The translations under genes were made by a program, and so were the position numbers. Below the pieces are notes generated by a model. It had not been told where the DNA came from and searched no databases. It saw nothing but the letters and a program-made list of their open reading frames with translations. Source: JAWVEV01 sp033856535 (GTDB lineage: Bacteria; Actinomycetota; Thermoleophilia; Miltoncostaeales; Miltoncostaeaceae). Taken from it: a stretch of 12,858 bases of DNA. The DNA is taken from assembly GCA_033856535.1 (NCBI GenBank), contig JAWVEV010000019.1, forward strand, positions 1 to 12,858. Direction: 5' to 3'. Each line of letters starts with the position of its first letter. Position 1 is the first letter of the stretch. Of this stretch, positions 1-6,785 are shown one piece after another.

Positions 1-1
1 C

Positions 2-102
2 ACGCCGGGCAGCGACTGGACCCAGTCGATCGTCTTCTCGATCCTCATCCTGATCCTCGTGCTGCGGCCCGAGGGCCTGCTCGGCGAGCGGGAGGCGGTT
101 CG

Positions 103-106
<4 letters not shown>
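2..106 (+). CDS. livH: Branched-chain amino acid ABC transporter permease LivH, C-terminal end only
   Basis: Only the last 34 codons are present, entering from the left edge in the frame that starts at base 2. They encode a hydrophobic helix followed by the RPEGLLGE tail that is characteristic of LivH/LivM permease C-termini, and then a TGA. The stop overlaps the start of the next gene (ATGA), which implies translational coupling. By family knowledge LivH is one of two membrane subunits of the high-affinity branched-chain amino acid (HAAT) importer, and the following livM, livG and livF complete the set. The substrate cannot be told from this fragment, since members of the family also carry urea, amides or aromatic acids. 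The N-terminal part lies outside the window. Confidence 0.9.
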
Positions 107-1358
<1,252 letters not shown>

Positions 1359-1362
<4 letters not shown>

Positions 1363-2132
1363 CGGCCCTTCTGGAGGCCCGCGGCCTGAGGCGCGAGTTC
1401 GGCGGCCTGGTTGCCGTGGAGGGCGTCGACCTGGAGGTGGCCCCGGACGCGGTGATCGGGCTGATCGGCCCGAACGGCGCCGGCAAGACCACGCTCTTCA
1501 ACATGCTGAGCGGGCTGGAGCGGCCGACCGCCGGCCGGGTGCTGATGGGCGGGCGCGATCTGACCGGCAAGCCGGCGCACGCCTTCACCCAGGCCGGCAT
1601 CGGGCGCACGTTCCAGAACATCCGCCTGTTCCCGCAGATGAGCGCGCTCGAGAACGTGCTGGTGGGGATGCACGGGCGCCTCAGGGGCGGGATCATCGGC
1701 AGCATCCTGGGCCTGCCGCGAGTGACCCGCGAGGAGCGCGGCGCGCGCGAGCGGGCTCGGGCGCTCCTGGAGGAGGTGGGCCTGATCGGGCGCGACGCGG
1801 TGCCGGCGCGGGGGCTGGCCTACGGCGATCAGCGCCGGCTGGAGGTGGCGCGCGCCCTGGCCTCCGAGCCGCGCCTGCTGCTCCTCGACGAGCCCACCGC
1901 GGGGATGAACCCGCAGGAGACCGTCGCGTTCAACGCCTTCATCGAGCGCATGAGGGCGCGCGGCGGGCCGTCGGTGCTGCTGATCGAGCACGACATGCGG
2001 CTGGTGATGGGGGTCTGCGACCGGGTGACGGTGATCGACCGCGGCGCGCGCATCGCCGAGGGCACGCCGGCCGAGGTGCAGCGGGACCCGCGCGTGATCG
2101 AGGCCTACCTCGGGGCGGGGGCGAGCGCGTGA
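1359..2132 (+). CDS. livG: Branched-chain amino acid ABC transporter ATP-binding protein LivG
   Basis: I place the start at the GTG overlapping the livM stop. This gives 257 residues, the usual LivG length, beginning VTALLEARGLRREFGG; upstream in-frame codons only read livM out of frame. The protein is a cytoplasmic ATPase that powers the LivHM channel. Visible motifs are Walker A GPNGAGKT (residues 37-44), a Q-loop region FQNIRLFPQMS, the ABC signature position LAYGDQ (153-158), Walker B LLLLDEP with catalytic D177/E178, and the switch histidine in IEHDM (H211). The MNPQET segment just after Walker B and the IGRTFQNIRLF segment are typical of LivG rather than LivF. The signature is non-canonical (AYGDQ where many family members read SYGQQ). 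There is no obvious ribosome site, so coupling to livM translation is likely. Confidence 0.95.
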
Positions 2133-2190
2133 GGCGCCCTCGGCGGCTCACGCGCGGGCGAGCGGGCGGCGGAGCCGGCCCGACGAGCGG

Positions 2191-2916
2191 ATGAGCGCGG
2201 CCGAGGTCGTCCTGCAACTGGAGGACGTGCACGCGTACTACGGCTCGATCCACGCGCTGAAGGGCGTGAGCCTGGAGGTGCGCCGGGGCGAGATCGTGAC
2301 CCTGATCGGGTCCAACGGGGCGGGCAAGTCGACCACGCTGAAGGCGATCAACGGGCTGAACGCGGCACGCGGCGGGCGCATCCGGCTGGAGGGCGAGGAC
2401 ATCACCCGCATGCCGGCGCACGCGCGCGTGAAGCGCGGCATCGCCCAGGCGCCCGAGGGGCGCCGGCTCTTCCCGCGCATGAGCGTGCTGGAGAACCTCG
2501 AGATGGGCGCCTACCACCGCTCGGACAAGGCCGGCATCGCCGAGGACCTGGAGCGCGTCTATGAGCTCTTCCCGCGCCTGCGGGAGCGGGTCGGCCAGAG
2601 GGCCGGGACGCTGTCGGGGGGCGAGCAGCAGATGTGCGCGATCGGGCGGGCGCTGATGGCGCGGCCGCGCGTGCTGCTGCTCGACGAGCCCTCGATGGGG
2701 CTGGCGCCGATGATGGTGCAGCGGATCTTCGAGGTGGTCCGCGAGATCAACGCGCAGGGCGTGACCGTGCTGCTGGTCGAGCAGAACGCGCTCATGGCGC
2801 TGGCCGCGGCCGAGCGGGCGTACGTGATGGAGACCGGGCGGATCGCGATGAGCGGCCCGGCCGAGGAGCTGAGAAAGGACGAGGGCGTCCGCCGGACGTA
2901 CCTCGGGGAGGGCTGA
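2191..2916 (+). CDS. livF: Branched-chain amino acid ABC transporter ATP-binding protein LivF
   Basis: This 241-residue cytoplasmic ATPase partners LivG. Motifs seen are Walker A GSNGAGKST (residues 40-48), the Q-loop region with APEGRRLFPRMSV near 89-101, a canonical signature LSGGEQQ (141-147), Walker B VLLLDEPSMGLAP (D165/E166), and LLVEQN in place of the usual switch histidine. That glutamine is a known family trait of LivF, not a defect. A gap of 58 bases separates it from livG. I see no ribosome binding site of note and no promoter there, so it most likely belongs to the same transcript. The ATG at 2191 fits the family N-terminus (LQLEDVHAYYGSIHAL) well. No binding protein gene (livK/J) is visible after it; it may lie upstream of the window. 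Confidence 0.95.
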   Translation: MSAAEVVLQLEDVHAYYGSIHALKGVSLEVRRGEIVTLIGSNGAGKSTTLKAINGLNAARGGRIRLEGEDITRMPAHARVKRGIAQAPEGRRLFPRMSVLENLEMGAYHRSDKAGIAEDLERVYELFPRLRERVGQRAGTLSGGEQQMCAIGRALMARPRVLLLDEPSMGLAPMMVQRIFEVVREINAQGVTVLLVEQNALMALAAAERAYVMETGRIAMSGPAEELRKDEGVRRTYLGEG

Positions 2917-2918
2917 GC

Positions 2919-4100
2919 ATGCGCGACCTCTCCTTCGAGGAGGCCCTGGCCGAGATGCGCGCCCGGGCCGTCCGGCCGCCGGCCGAGGAGGTGCCGGTGG
3001 GCGAGGCCTCCGGCCGGCGCCTGGCCGACCACGTCCGGTCCCTCGGGAACCACCCGCGCTTCACGAACTCGGCGATGGACGGGTACGCCGTGCGCGCGGC
3101 CGACACGCCGGGCGAGCTGCGGCTGGTGGGCGAGAGCCGGGCCGGCGCGCCCTGGGAGGGGACGCTCGGCGCCGGCGAGGCGATCGGCATCTCGACCGGG
3201 GCGGAGCTGCCGGACGGCGCCGACGCGGTCCTGCGCAAGGAGGACGCCGAGGAGCGCGAGGGCCTGGTGGCCACGGCCGAGCGGGTGGAGACGGGGCGCG
3301 ACGTGCGCCGGGCGGGGGAGGACCTGGCGCTCGGGGAGATCCTGATGGCGGCCGGCGCGGTGGTGCCGGCGCATGCGGTGGCGGCGCTGGCGGCGGCGGG
3401 GCACGCGAGCGTGCCGTGCGATCGCCGGCCGCGGGTCGCGATCCTGGGGAGCGGCGACGAGCTGGTGCCGCCGGGGGAGCCGCTGGGGCCCGGGCAGGTC
3501 TACGACGCCAACCGCGTCGGCCTGGCGGCGCAGGCGCGCGCCGCGGGGGCCGAGGTGGTGGCGAGCGACTGGGTGCGCGACGACCGTGCGGCGACCATCG
3601 CGACGCTCGCCCGGCTGCTGGACGGCGGCGAGGAGCCGCCGCCGGATCTGCTGATCACGATCGGCGGGGTCTCGGTGGGCCGGCACGACCACCTGCGGCC
3701 GGCGCTGGATGCGGTGGGGGTGTCCGAGGTGCTCTACGGCCTGCGGATCCGGCCGGGGCACCCCCTCTGGCTGGGCGAGTGCGGCGACCAGGTCGTGCTG
3801 GGCCTGCCCGGGAACCCGGTCTCGGCGGCGGTGTGCTTCCACCTGTTCGGCCGGCCGCTGCTGGGCCGCGACGAGCCCTGGGACCGGACCGCCCCGCTGG
3901 CCGAGGCCTACCGCAAGGGCACCCGCCGGGCCGACTTCGTCCGCTGCGCGCGGGAGGGGGATGCCCTGCGCCCGCTGCCCCGCCAGGGCTCCCACGCGAT
4001 CAGCTCCCTGGCCGGCGCGGACGCGCTGGCGTGGATCCCGGAGGAGGCGCAGGACCTGGAGGCCGGCGCGCCGGTCCGGTGGGCTCCCTTCGAGGCCTGA
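2919..4100 (+). CDS. moeA: Molybdopterin molybdenumtransferase (MoeA family)
   Basis: The product, 393 residues, matches the usual MoeA length of about 400. MoeA inserts molybdate into adenylylated molybdopterin in the last step of molybdenum cofactor synthesis, in the cytoplasm. Visible family landmarks are an N-terminal SFEEALAEM segment, the substrate-site motif NSAMDGYAV (residues 50-58), ISTGAELPDGADAV in domain III, the domain-III MPT-binding motif GGVSVGRHD (249-257), and GLPGNPVSA (295-303). The C-terminal beta domain ends with WIPEEAQDLEAGAPV. The ATG lies only two bases after the livF stop, and this start reproduces the family N-terminus, so I prefer it over any longer frame. The gene therefore looks co-transcribed with a transport operon of unrelated function, which is unusual. 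No other cofactor gene (moaA, mogA, mobA) is in the window. Confidence 0.93.
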   Translation: MRDLSFEEALAEMRARAVRPPAEEVPVGEASGRRLADHVRSLGNHPRFTNSAMDGYAVRAADTPGELRLVGESRAGAPWEGTLGAGEAIGISTGAELPDGADAVLRKEDAEEREGLVATAERVETGRDVRRAGEDLALGEILMAAGAVVPAHAVAALAAAGHASVPCDRRPRVAILGSGDELVPPGEPLGPGQVYDANRVGLAAQARAAGAEVVASDWVRDDRAATIATLARLLDGGEEPPPDLLITIGGVSVGRHDHLRPALDAVGVSEVLYGLRIRPGHPLWLGECGDQVVLGLPGNPVSAAVCFHLFGRPLLGRDEPWDRTAPLAEAYRKGTRRADFVRCAREGDALRPLPRQGSHAISSLAGADALAWIPEEAQDLEAGAPVRWAPFEA

Positions 4101-4110
4101 GCGCCGCCGC

Positions 4111-4158
4111 CGTCTTCAAGTCGCCGTGCCGGGTGTCGATCTGTAGTAGTTGAAGACG
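4111..4158. repeat. 9-bp perfect inverted repeat after moeA
   Basis: CGTCTTCAA at 4111-4119 is exactly complementary to TTGAAGACG at 4150-4158, with a 30-base spacer. It begins 10 bases after the moeA stop. Its right arm shares two bases with a second hairpin (4157-4171), so the two structures can hardly form together. It could be part of a transcription end, a regulator site, or a relic; the sequence does not decide. Confidence 0.55.
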
Positions 4159-4171
4159 AGGAGCGTCCTCG
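4157..4171 (+). terminator. Possible terminator hairpin at the end of the liv-moeA operon
   Basis: CGAGGA at 4157-4162 pairs perfectly with TCCTCG at 4166-4171 across a 3-base GCG loop. It lies 57 bases after the moeA stop. There is no run of T after it, so termination is only a possibility, as often with hairpins in very GC-rich genomes. Confidence 0.35.
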
Positions 4172-4209
4172 ACGAGCGCACGGCCGCCTTCTGGCAGGCC
4201 CGCCAAGAC

Positions 4210-4320
4210 GCTCCCCGGGAGCCCGCCTGAAAAAGGGCTTCAAGGAATGCTGCCCAAGGCAACGCTTTCCGGCTTCGTCTCCCCAGCGGAAGGGGAAAGC
4301 CCTCTCGGGCCTGCCCACCC
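4210..4320 (+). promoter_or_regulatory. Structured leader with alternative helices before the WxL-like gene
   Basis: This non-coding stretch lies just upstream of the surface-protein gene at 4339 and can fold in more than one way. A palindrome GCTCCC-C-GGGAGC spans 4210-4222. AGGGCTT (4234-4240) pairs with AAGCCCT (4297-4303). GCTTTCC (4264-4270) pairs with GGAAAGC (4294-4300), sharing four bases with the previous helix, so these two are mutually exclusive. TCCCC (4280-4284) pairs with GGGGA (4292-4296), which again overlaps. Such competition is the layout expected of a cis-acting switch or attenuator, but I recognise no known riboswitch class. Random pairing is easy in GC-rich DNA, so confidence is limited. 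Confidence 0.35.
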
Positions 4321-4323
4321 ATG

Positions 4324-4330
4324 CAAGGGA
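4324..4330 (+). promoter_or_regulatory. Ribosome binding site deciding the start at 4339
   Basis: The purine-rich AAGGGAT run starting at 4324 lies about 9 bases before the third of three in-frame ATG codons (4321, 4330, 4339). It favours 4339, which also gives a normal signal peptide. The first ATG has only C/T-rich sequence before it. Confidence 0.55.
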
Positions 4331-4338
4331 TGTGCACC

Positions 4339-4851
4339 ATGCGCAAGCTCCTGCTGACCGCCGGCGTCGGTGTGGCGGTGGCCATCGGCTTCGCTGCGCC
4401 CGCGATCGCGGCCACACCCGCGACGTTCACCATCAGCGCCGGCTCGCTCGCGTTGAGCGCGCCGACCTCCAGCGTCTCCCTCGGGACCCAGTTCGCCTCC
4501 GGCGCCCCGAGCGTCATCAGCGGGCTCCTGGGCACCGTCTCGGTGGCCGACGACCGCGGCGGCATCGTGGGCTGGACGGCGTCCGTCATCTCGACGGCCT
4601 TCACCCCCCCGGCCGGCCCCGCCGTGCCCGCCAGCGGCGTCAGCTACGTGGCCGGGACGATCACCAGCGCGGGGGCCGGGACGTTCGTGCCCGCCGCCGC
4701 GCCCAACCTGACCGGTGTCTCGCCGGTCGTCGTGGCCGCCGGCATCACCGGCGTGAACTCCGCCAGCTGGAACCCCACCATCCTCGTGAGCGTCCCGGCC
4801 GCCCTGGCCGTCGGCGTCTACACGGCAACCATCACCCACTCGGTCGCCTAG
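4339..4851 (+). CDS. Secreted WxL-like domain protein
   Basis: The 170-residue product starts with a clear Sec signal peptide: MRK, a hydrophobic core, then APAIAA with cleavage after about residue 24-25. The mature part of some 145 residues is rich in Ser, Thr, Val and Ala, has no cysteine, and reads as a single beta-rich domain. Features resembling the WxL domain are VADDRGGIVGWTASV with W79, a TYxxGT-like stretch, ASWNPTILVSVP with W144, and a final GVYTATITHSVA strand. In Firmicutes, WxL domains bind peptidoglycan and hold proteins at the cell surface; here both tryptophan motifs are degenerate (WTA and WNP instead of W-x-L). The next gene, a DUF916-type protein 6 bases on, supports this family assignment. 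It may be a surface layer component or a ligand of its neighbour; the role is inferred. Earlier ATGs at 4321 and 4330 are less likely starts. Confidence 0.75.
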   Translation: MRKLLLTAGVGVAVAIGFAAPAIAATPATFTISAGSLALSAPTSSVSLGTQFASGAPSVISGLLGTVSVADDRGGIVGWTASVISTAFTPPAGPAVPASGVSYVAGTITSAGAGTFVPAAAPNLTGVSPVVVAAGITGVNSASWNPTILVSVPAALAVGVYTATITHSVA

Positions 4852-4857
4852 CCAGGC

Positions 4858-5835
4858 ATGCTCCGCCGCCTCCTCATCGCGCTGGCCCTGCTGGCCGGGG
4901 TCCTCACTCCGGTCTCCGGTGCGCTGGCCGGCGAGGCGGCGGCGGCGGGGAGCATCGGCATCCGGCTGGTCGACGTCCCCGTCGACGACCGGGACGACCC
5001 GCGAGCCCGGCTCTACATCGTCGACCGGCTCGCGCCGGGCACGGTCATCCACCGCCGGATCGAGGTCTCGAACACGACCGCCGCGCCGGTCAGCGTCGCC
5101 GTCTATGCGGGCGCCGCCACGATCGGGCGGGGGACCTTCGCCTTCGCCCCGGGGCGCGAGCCGAACGAGCTGACGACCTGGACGTCGATGGGGCAGGACG
5201 TCCTGCGCCTGGAGCCGGGGGCCTCGGCGCTCGACACGGTGACCATCGCGGTGCCGCGGGACGCCTCCGCCGGCGAGCGATACGGCGTCATCTGGGCCGA
5301 GACCGCCGCGCCCCCGCCGGCCGGCGGGGGGGTGACCCTGATCAACCGCGTCGGCGTCCGGGTCTACCTCTCGATCGGCGCCGGCGGCGGTGAGCCGGCG
5401 AGCTTCACGATCGACGGGCTCAGGGCGACGCGGCCATCCGGCGGCCGGCCGGCCGTGGTCGCCGACGTCCACAACACCGGCGGGCGGGCGTTGGACATCG
5501 CCGGAAACCTGGCGCTGTCGCGCGGGCCCGGGGGCCTCAGGGCCGGCCCGTTTCCGGCGCGGCTCGGCACCACCCTCGCCCCGGGGGACACGGCGCCGGT
5601 GACGGTGCTCCTGGGCGAGGAGCTCCCGGACGGGCCGTGGCGTGCCCGGATCGCCCTCCGGAGCGGGCTCGTCGAGCGAGCCGTCGCCGCGACGCTGTCC
5701 TTCCCCCGCGCGGCCGAGGCCGGGACGGCGCGCTCCCGACAGGTCGCCATCGGCATCGGCATCGCCGGGTTCCTGCTCCTCGCCGCCGTCGCGCTGCTCC
5801 TGATGAGGCGCCGCAGGGCATCGCGAAGGTCGTAG
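4858..5835 (+). CDS. DUF916-type (WxL-interacting protein-like) membrane-anchored surface protein
   Basis: The 325-residue product has a signal peptide (MLRR, hydrophobic core, ALA cleavage near residue 24), a long extracellular part, one membrane helix at about 296-316, and a short Arg-rich cytoplasmic tail (RRRRASRRS). The first extracellular domain carries hallmarks of DUF916: LAPGTVIHRRIEVSNTT near residues 59-75, FAFAPGREPNEL...WTSM near 97-114, LEPG followed by DTVTIAVPRDASAGERYGVIWAE near 119-148. The second, about 175-285, is a beta-rich domain with VVADVHNTGGRALDIAGN and PGDTAPVTVLL, comparable in position to the host/WxL-binding domain of Firmicutes proteins. The order signal peptide, two beta domains, membrane helix and basic tail equals that of WxL-interacting proteins. 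It follows the WxL-like gene after 6 bases, so one transcript is likely. Confidence 0.82.
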   Translation: MLRRLLIALALLAGVLTPVSGALAGEAAAAGSIGIRLVDVPVDDRDDPRARLYIVDRLAPGTVIHRRIEVSNTTAAPVSVAVYAGAATIGRGTFAFAPGREPNELTTWTSMGQDVLRLEPGASALDTVTIAVPRDASAGERYGVIWAETAAPPPAGGGVTLINRVGVRVYLSIGAGGGEPASFTIDGLRATRPSGGRPAVVADVHNTGGRALDIAGNLALSRGPGGLRAGPFPARLGTTLAPGDTAPVTVLLGEELPDGPWRARIALRSGLVERAVAATLSFPRAAEAGTARSRQVAIGIGIAGFLLLAAVALLLMRRRRASRRS

Positions 5836-5844
5836 CCGACCGCT

Positions 5845-5874
5845 CTGGGCCTGAGGCGGGGCCGGCTATCCCAG
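5845..5874. terminator. Possible two-way terminator between convergent genes
   Basis: CTGGG (5845-5849) can pair with CCCAG (5870-5874), and an alternative inner pairing GGCC (5848-5851) with GGCC (5860-5863) exists. The element sits between the convergent DUF916-type and cupin genes, partly inside the cupin 3' end. There is no T run and the stem is short, so this is a weak call. Confidence 0.2.
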
Positions 5875-6348
5875 CAGCTCGCAGGCATTGGCTCGGGCGA
5901 CGGCGGCCACGTGATCCCAGTCGGGCTCGGCGTCGGGCGATGGCGGCAGCGTCCGGGCGGCCGCGGGAGAGCTCATGTCGCGCACCAGCGTCTCGAAGCC
6001 GCCCGGGGTCATGACGAAGAGCATCCGGCAGCCGGTCGGGCCGACCGTGTAGCGGTGCGGCACCCCGCGGGGGCCGAAGACCGCGTCGCCGGCGGAGGCG
6101 TGGATGGTCTCGCCGCCGACCTCGAAGGTGAGGTCCCCCTCGAGGATCCAGAAGGTCTCGTGATCGCGGTGGTGGACGTGCAGCGGCGCCTCCGCACCGG
6201 GGGCCTCGGTGATCTCGACGATGCTGAGCGCCCCGCCGGTCTGCTCGGCGGTGAGCTGGATCTCGGCCAGGCACTGGAACCACCAGCGGGCCTCTCCTTC
6301 GCCGGCGCGGGTCACCGCGGGCGGCAGCGTCTGGGTGGTCGGGGTCAT
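5866..6348 (-). CDS. Single-domain cupin protein
   Basis: The 160-residue product contains one complete cupin barrel. Motif 1 reads HVHHRDHETFWILEG, giving metal ligands H57, H59 and E64; motif 2 reads GDAVFGPRGVPH, giving H98. These four residues fit a mononuclear metal site. The family covers dioxygenases, isomerases and sugar- or small-molecule-binding proteins, so the reaction cannot be named. The start at 6348 is set by a strong AGGAGG site five bases upstream and by overlap with the stop of the NTF2-like gene (ATGA). A long in-frame extension upstream is Arg/Pro-rich nonsense and overlaps the neighbour. The C-terminal tail (about 125-160) is helical and outside the barrel. The pair with an NTF2-like protein suggests modification or detoxification of a small molecule, controlled by the divergent LuxR-type regulator; this is inference. 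Confidence 0.9.
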   Translation of the reverse strand: MTPTTQTLPPAVTRAGEGEARWWFQCLAEIQLTAEQTGGALSIVEITEAPGAEAPLHVHHRDHETFWILEGDLTFEVGGETIHASAGDAVFGPRGVPHRYTVGPTGCRMLFVMTPGGFETLVRDMSSPAAARTLPPSPDAEPDWDHVAAVARANACELLG

Positions 6349-6698
6349 GTCGTCCTCCTCAGGGCGATGTGGTGGAGCGGGTCGAGGAGCGAGATCGCGA
6401 CGCGCCAGGTGCCGTCGACGGCCCGGCGCGCGACGTGGATGCCGGCCGGGGCGACGACGAGCGCCGTCGCCCGGGCCTGCAGCACGCGGGCGCCGCCGCC
6501 GAGATAGCTGCGGCCGCCGGCCCAGAGCCGGTCGGCCGCCGCGCCGATGGCGTCGCCGCCGCGCGCCTCGTCCGCGTCGGCCGGCGCCAGCACGGCTCCG
6601 TCCTCGAACAGCGCGCGAAACGCCGTTCGGTCGCGGGTGATGAAGGCGTCCTCGAGGAGCGTCTCGAGCTCCTCCGGGGTGCGGGCTCCGCTCGTCAT
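6345..6698 (-). CDS. NTF2-like / SnoaL-like protein (DUF4440 type)
   Basis: The 117-residue product has the size and layout of a small NTF2-fold protein: an N-terminal helix TPEELETLLEDAFITRD, the pattern AFRALFEDGAVLAPADADEARGGDAIGAA typical of SnoaL/DUF4440 members, and a curved sheet with ARATALVVAPAGIHVARR and DGTWRVAISLLDPLH. The tryptophan-arginine-valine strand near residues 95-103 is a common family mark. Members include ketosteroid-isomerase-like and polyketide cyclase-like enzymes and many binding proteins; no specific catalytic set is visible, so the function is open. Its last bases overlap the cupin start, so the two are coupled. The ATG at 6698 has no Shine-Dalgarno sequence but lies six bases after a TACCGT hexamer, consistent with a leaderless message. 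Confidence 0.85.
   Translation of the reverse strand: MTSGARTPEELETLLEDAFITRDRTAFRALFEDGAVLAPADADEARGGDAIGAAADRLWAGGRSYLGGGARVLQARATALVVAPAGIHVARRAVDGTWRVAISLLDPLHHIALRRTT
6354..6359 (-). promoter_or_regulatory. Ribosome binding site of the cupin gene
   Basis: The minus strand reads AGGAGG here, 5 bases before the cupin ATG and inside the last codons of the NTF2-like gene. It is the strongest Shine-Dalgarno sequence in the window and fixes the cupin start. Confidence 0.8.
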
Positions 6699-6704
6699 GG
6701 GGCG

Positions 6705-6710
6705 ACGGTA
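6705..6710 (-). promoter_or_regulatory. Possible -10 box for a leaderless NTF2-cupin transcript
   Basis: The minus strand reads TACCGT (TAnnnT form), with exactly six bases to the ATG at 6698. This spacing would put transcription start at or next to the start codon. No ribosome site is present, which fits leaderless translation, common in actinobacteria. No clear -35 element was recognised. Confidence 0.45.
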
Positions 6711-6736
6711 CGGCGGCCTCCCGCGCGGGCGCCATT

Positions 6737-6748
6737 CCAGAAACCTGG
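6737..6748. promoter_or_regulatory. Small palindrome CCAG-N4-CTGG, possible operator
   Basis: CCAG (6737-6740) and CTGG (6745-6748) form a dyad around AAAC in the 87-base gap between the divergent NTF2-like and LuxR-type genes. Lying between the two proposed -10 boxes, it could be a regulator site. Four-base arms are short and may be chance. Confidence 0.25.
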
Positions 6749-6773
6749 CATTCCTCACAGCGGCCCTTGGTCG

Positions 6774-6779
6774 TACAGT
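6774..6779 (+). promoter_or_regulatory. Possible -10 box for a leaderless LuxR-type regulator transcript
   Basis: TACAGT (TAnnnT form) is followed by exactly six bases and then the ATG at 6786, so the message would start at the start codon. No Shine-Dalgarno sequence precedes that ATG. A TTCCTC at 6751-6756 lies 17 bases upstream and could be a weak -35. Confidence 0.45.
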
Positions 6780-6785
6780 CGGGCC

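Noticed and set aside
2559..3995. A long open frame (478 codons) on the minus strand opposite livF and moeA
   Set aside because: It is rich in Arg, Pro, Ala and His, has no domain pattern, and lies opposite two securely identified genes. Very GC-rich DNA leaves such frames open by default.
4231..4320. A c-di-GMP-I (GEMM) riboswitch
   Set aside because: There is loose likeness (GGCAA, hairpin, GGGGAAAGCC), but the conserved GACGCAAAGCC core and the matching 3' part are absent. A covariance search is needed before any such claim.
4321..4338. An earlier start for the WxL-like protein at ATG 4321 or 4330
   Set aside because: It would put MQGMCT before the signal peptide and has no ribosome site, whereas 4339 has a well-spaced AAGGGA and a standard MRK start.
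4240..5472. A 410-codon minus-strand frame opposite the WxL-like/DUF916 genes
   Set aside because: Its composition is Asp/Gly/Arg-rich low complexity. The plus strand carries two proteins with signal peptides and family patterns.
6349..6735. A longer cupin protein starting near 6735
   Set aside because: The extension reads through the NTF2-like gene in another frame as Arg/Pro-rich sequence. The strong AGGAGG and ATGA overlap fix the start at 6348.
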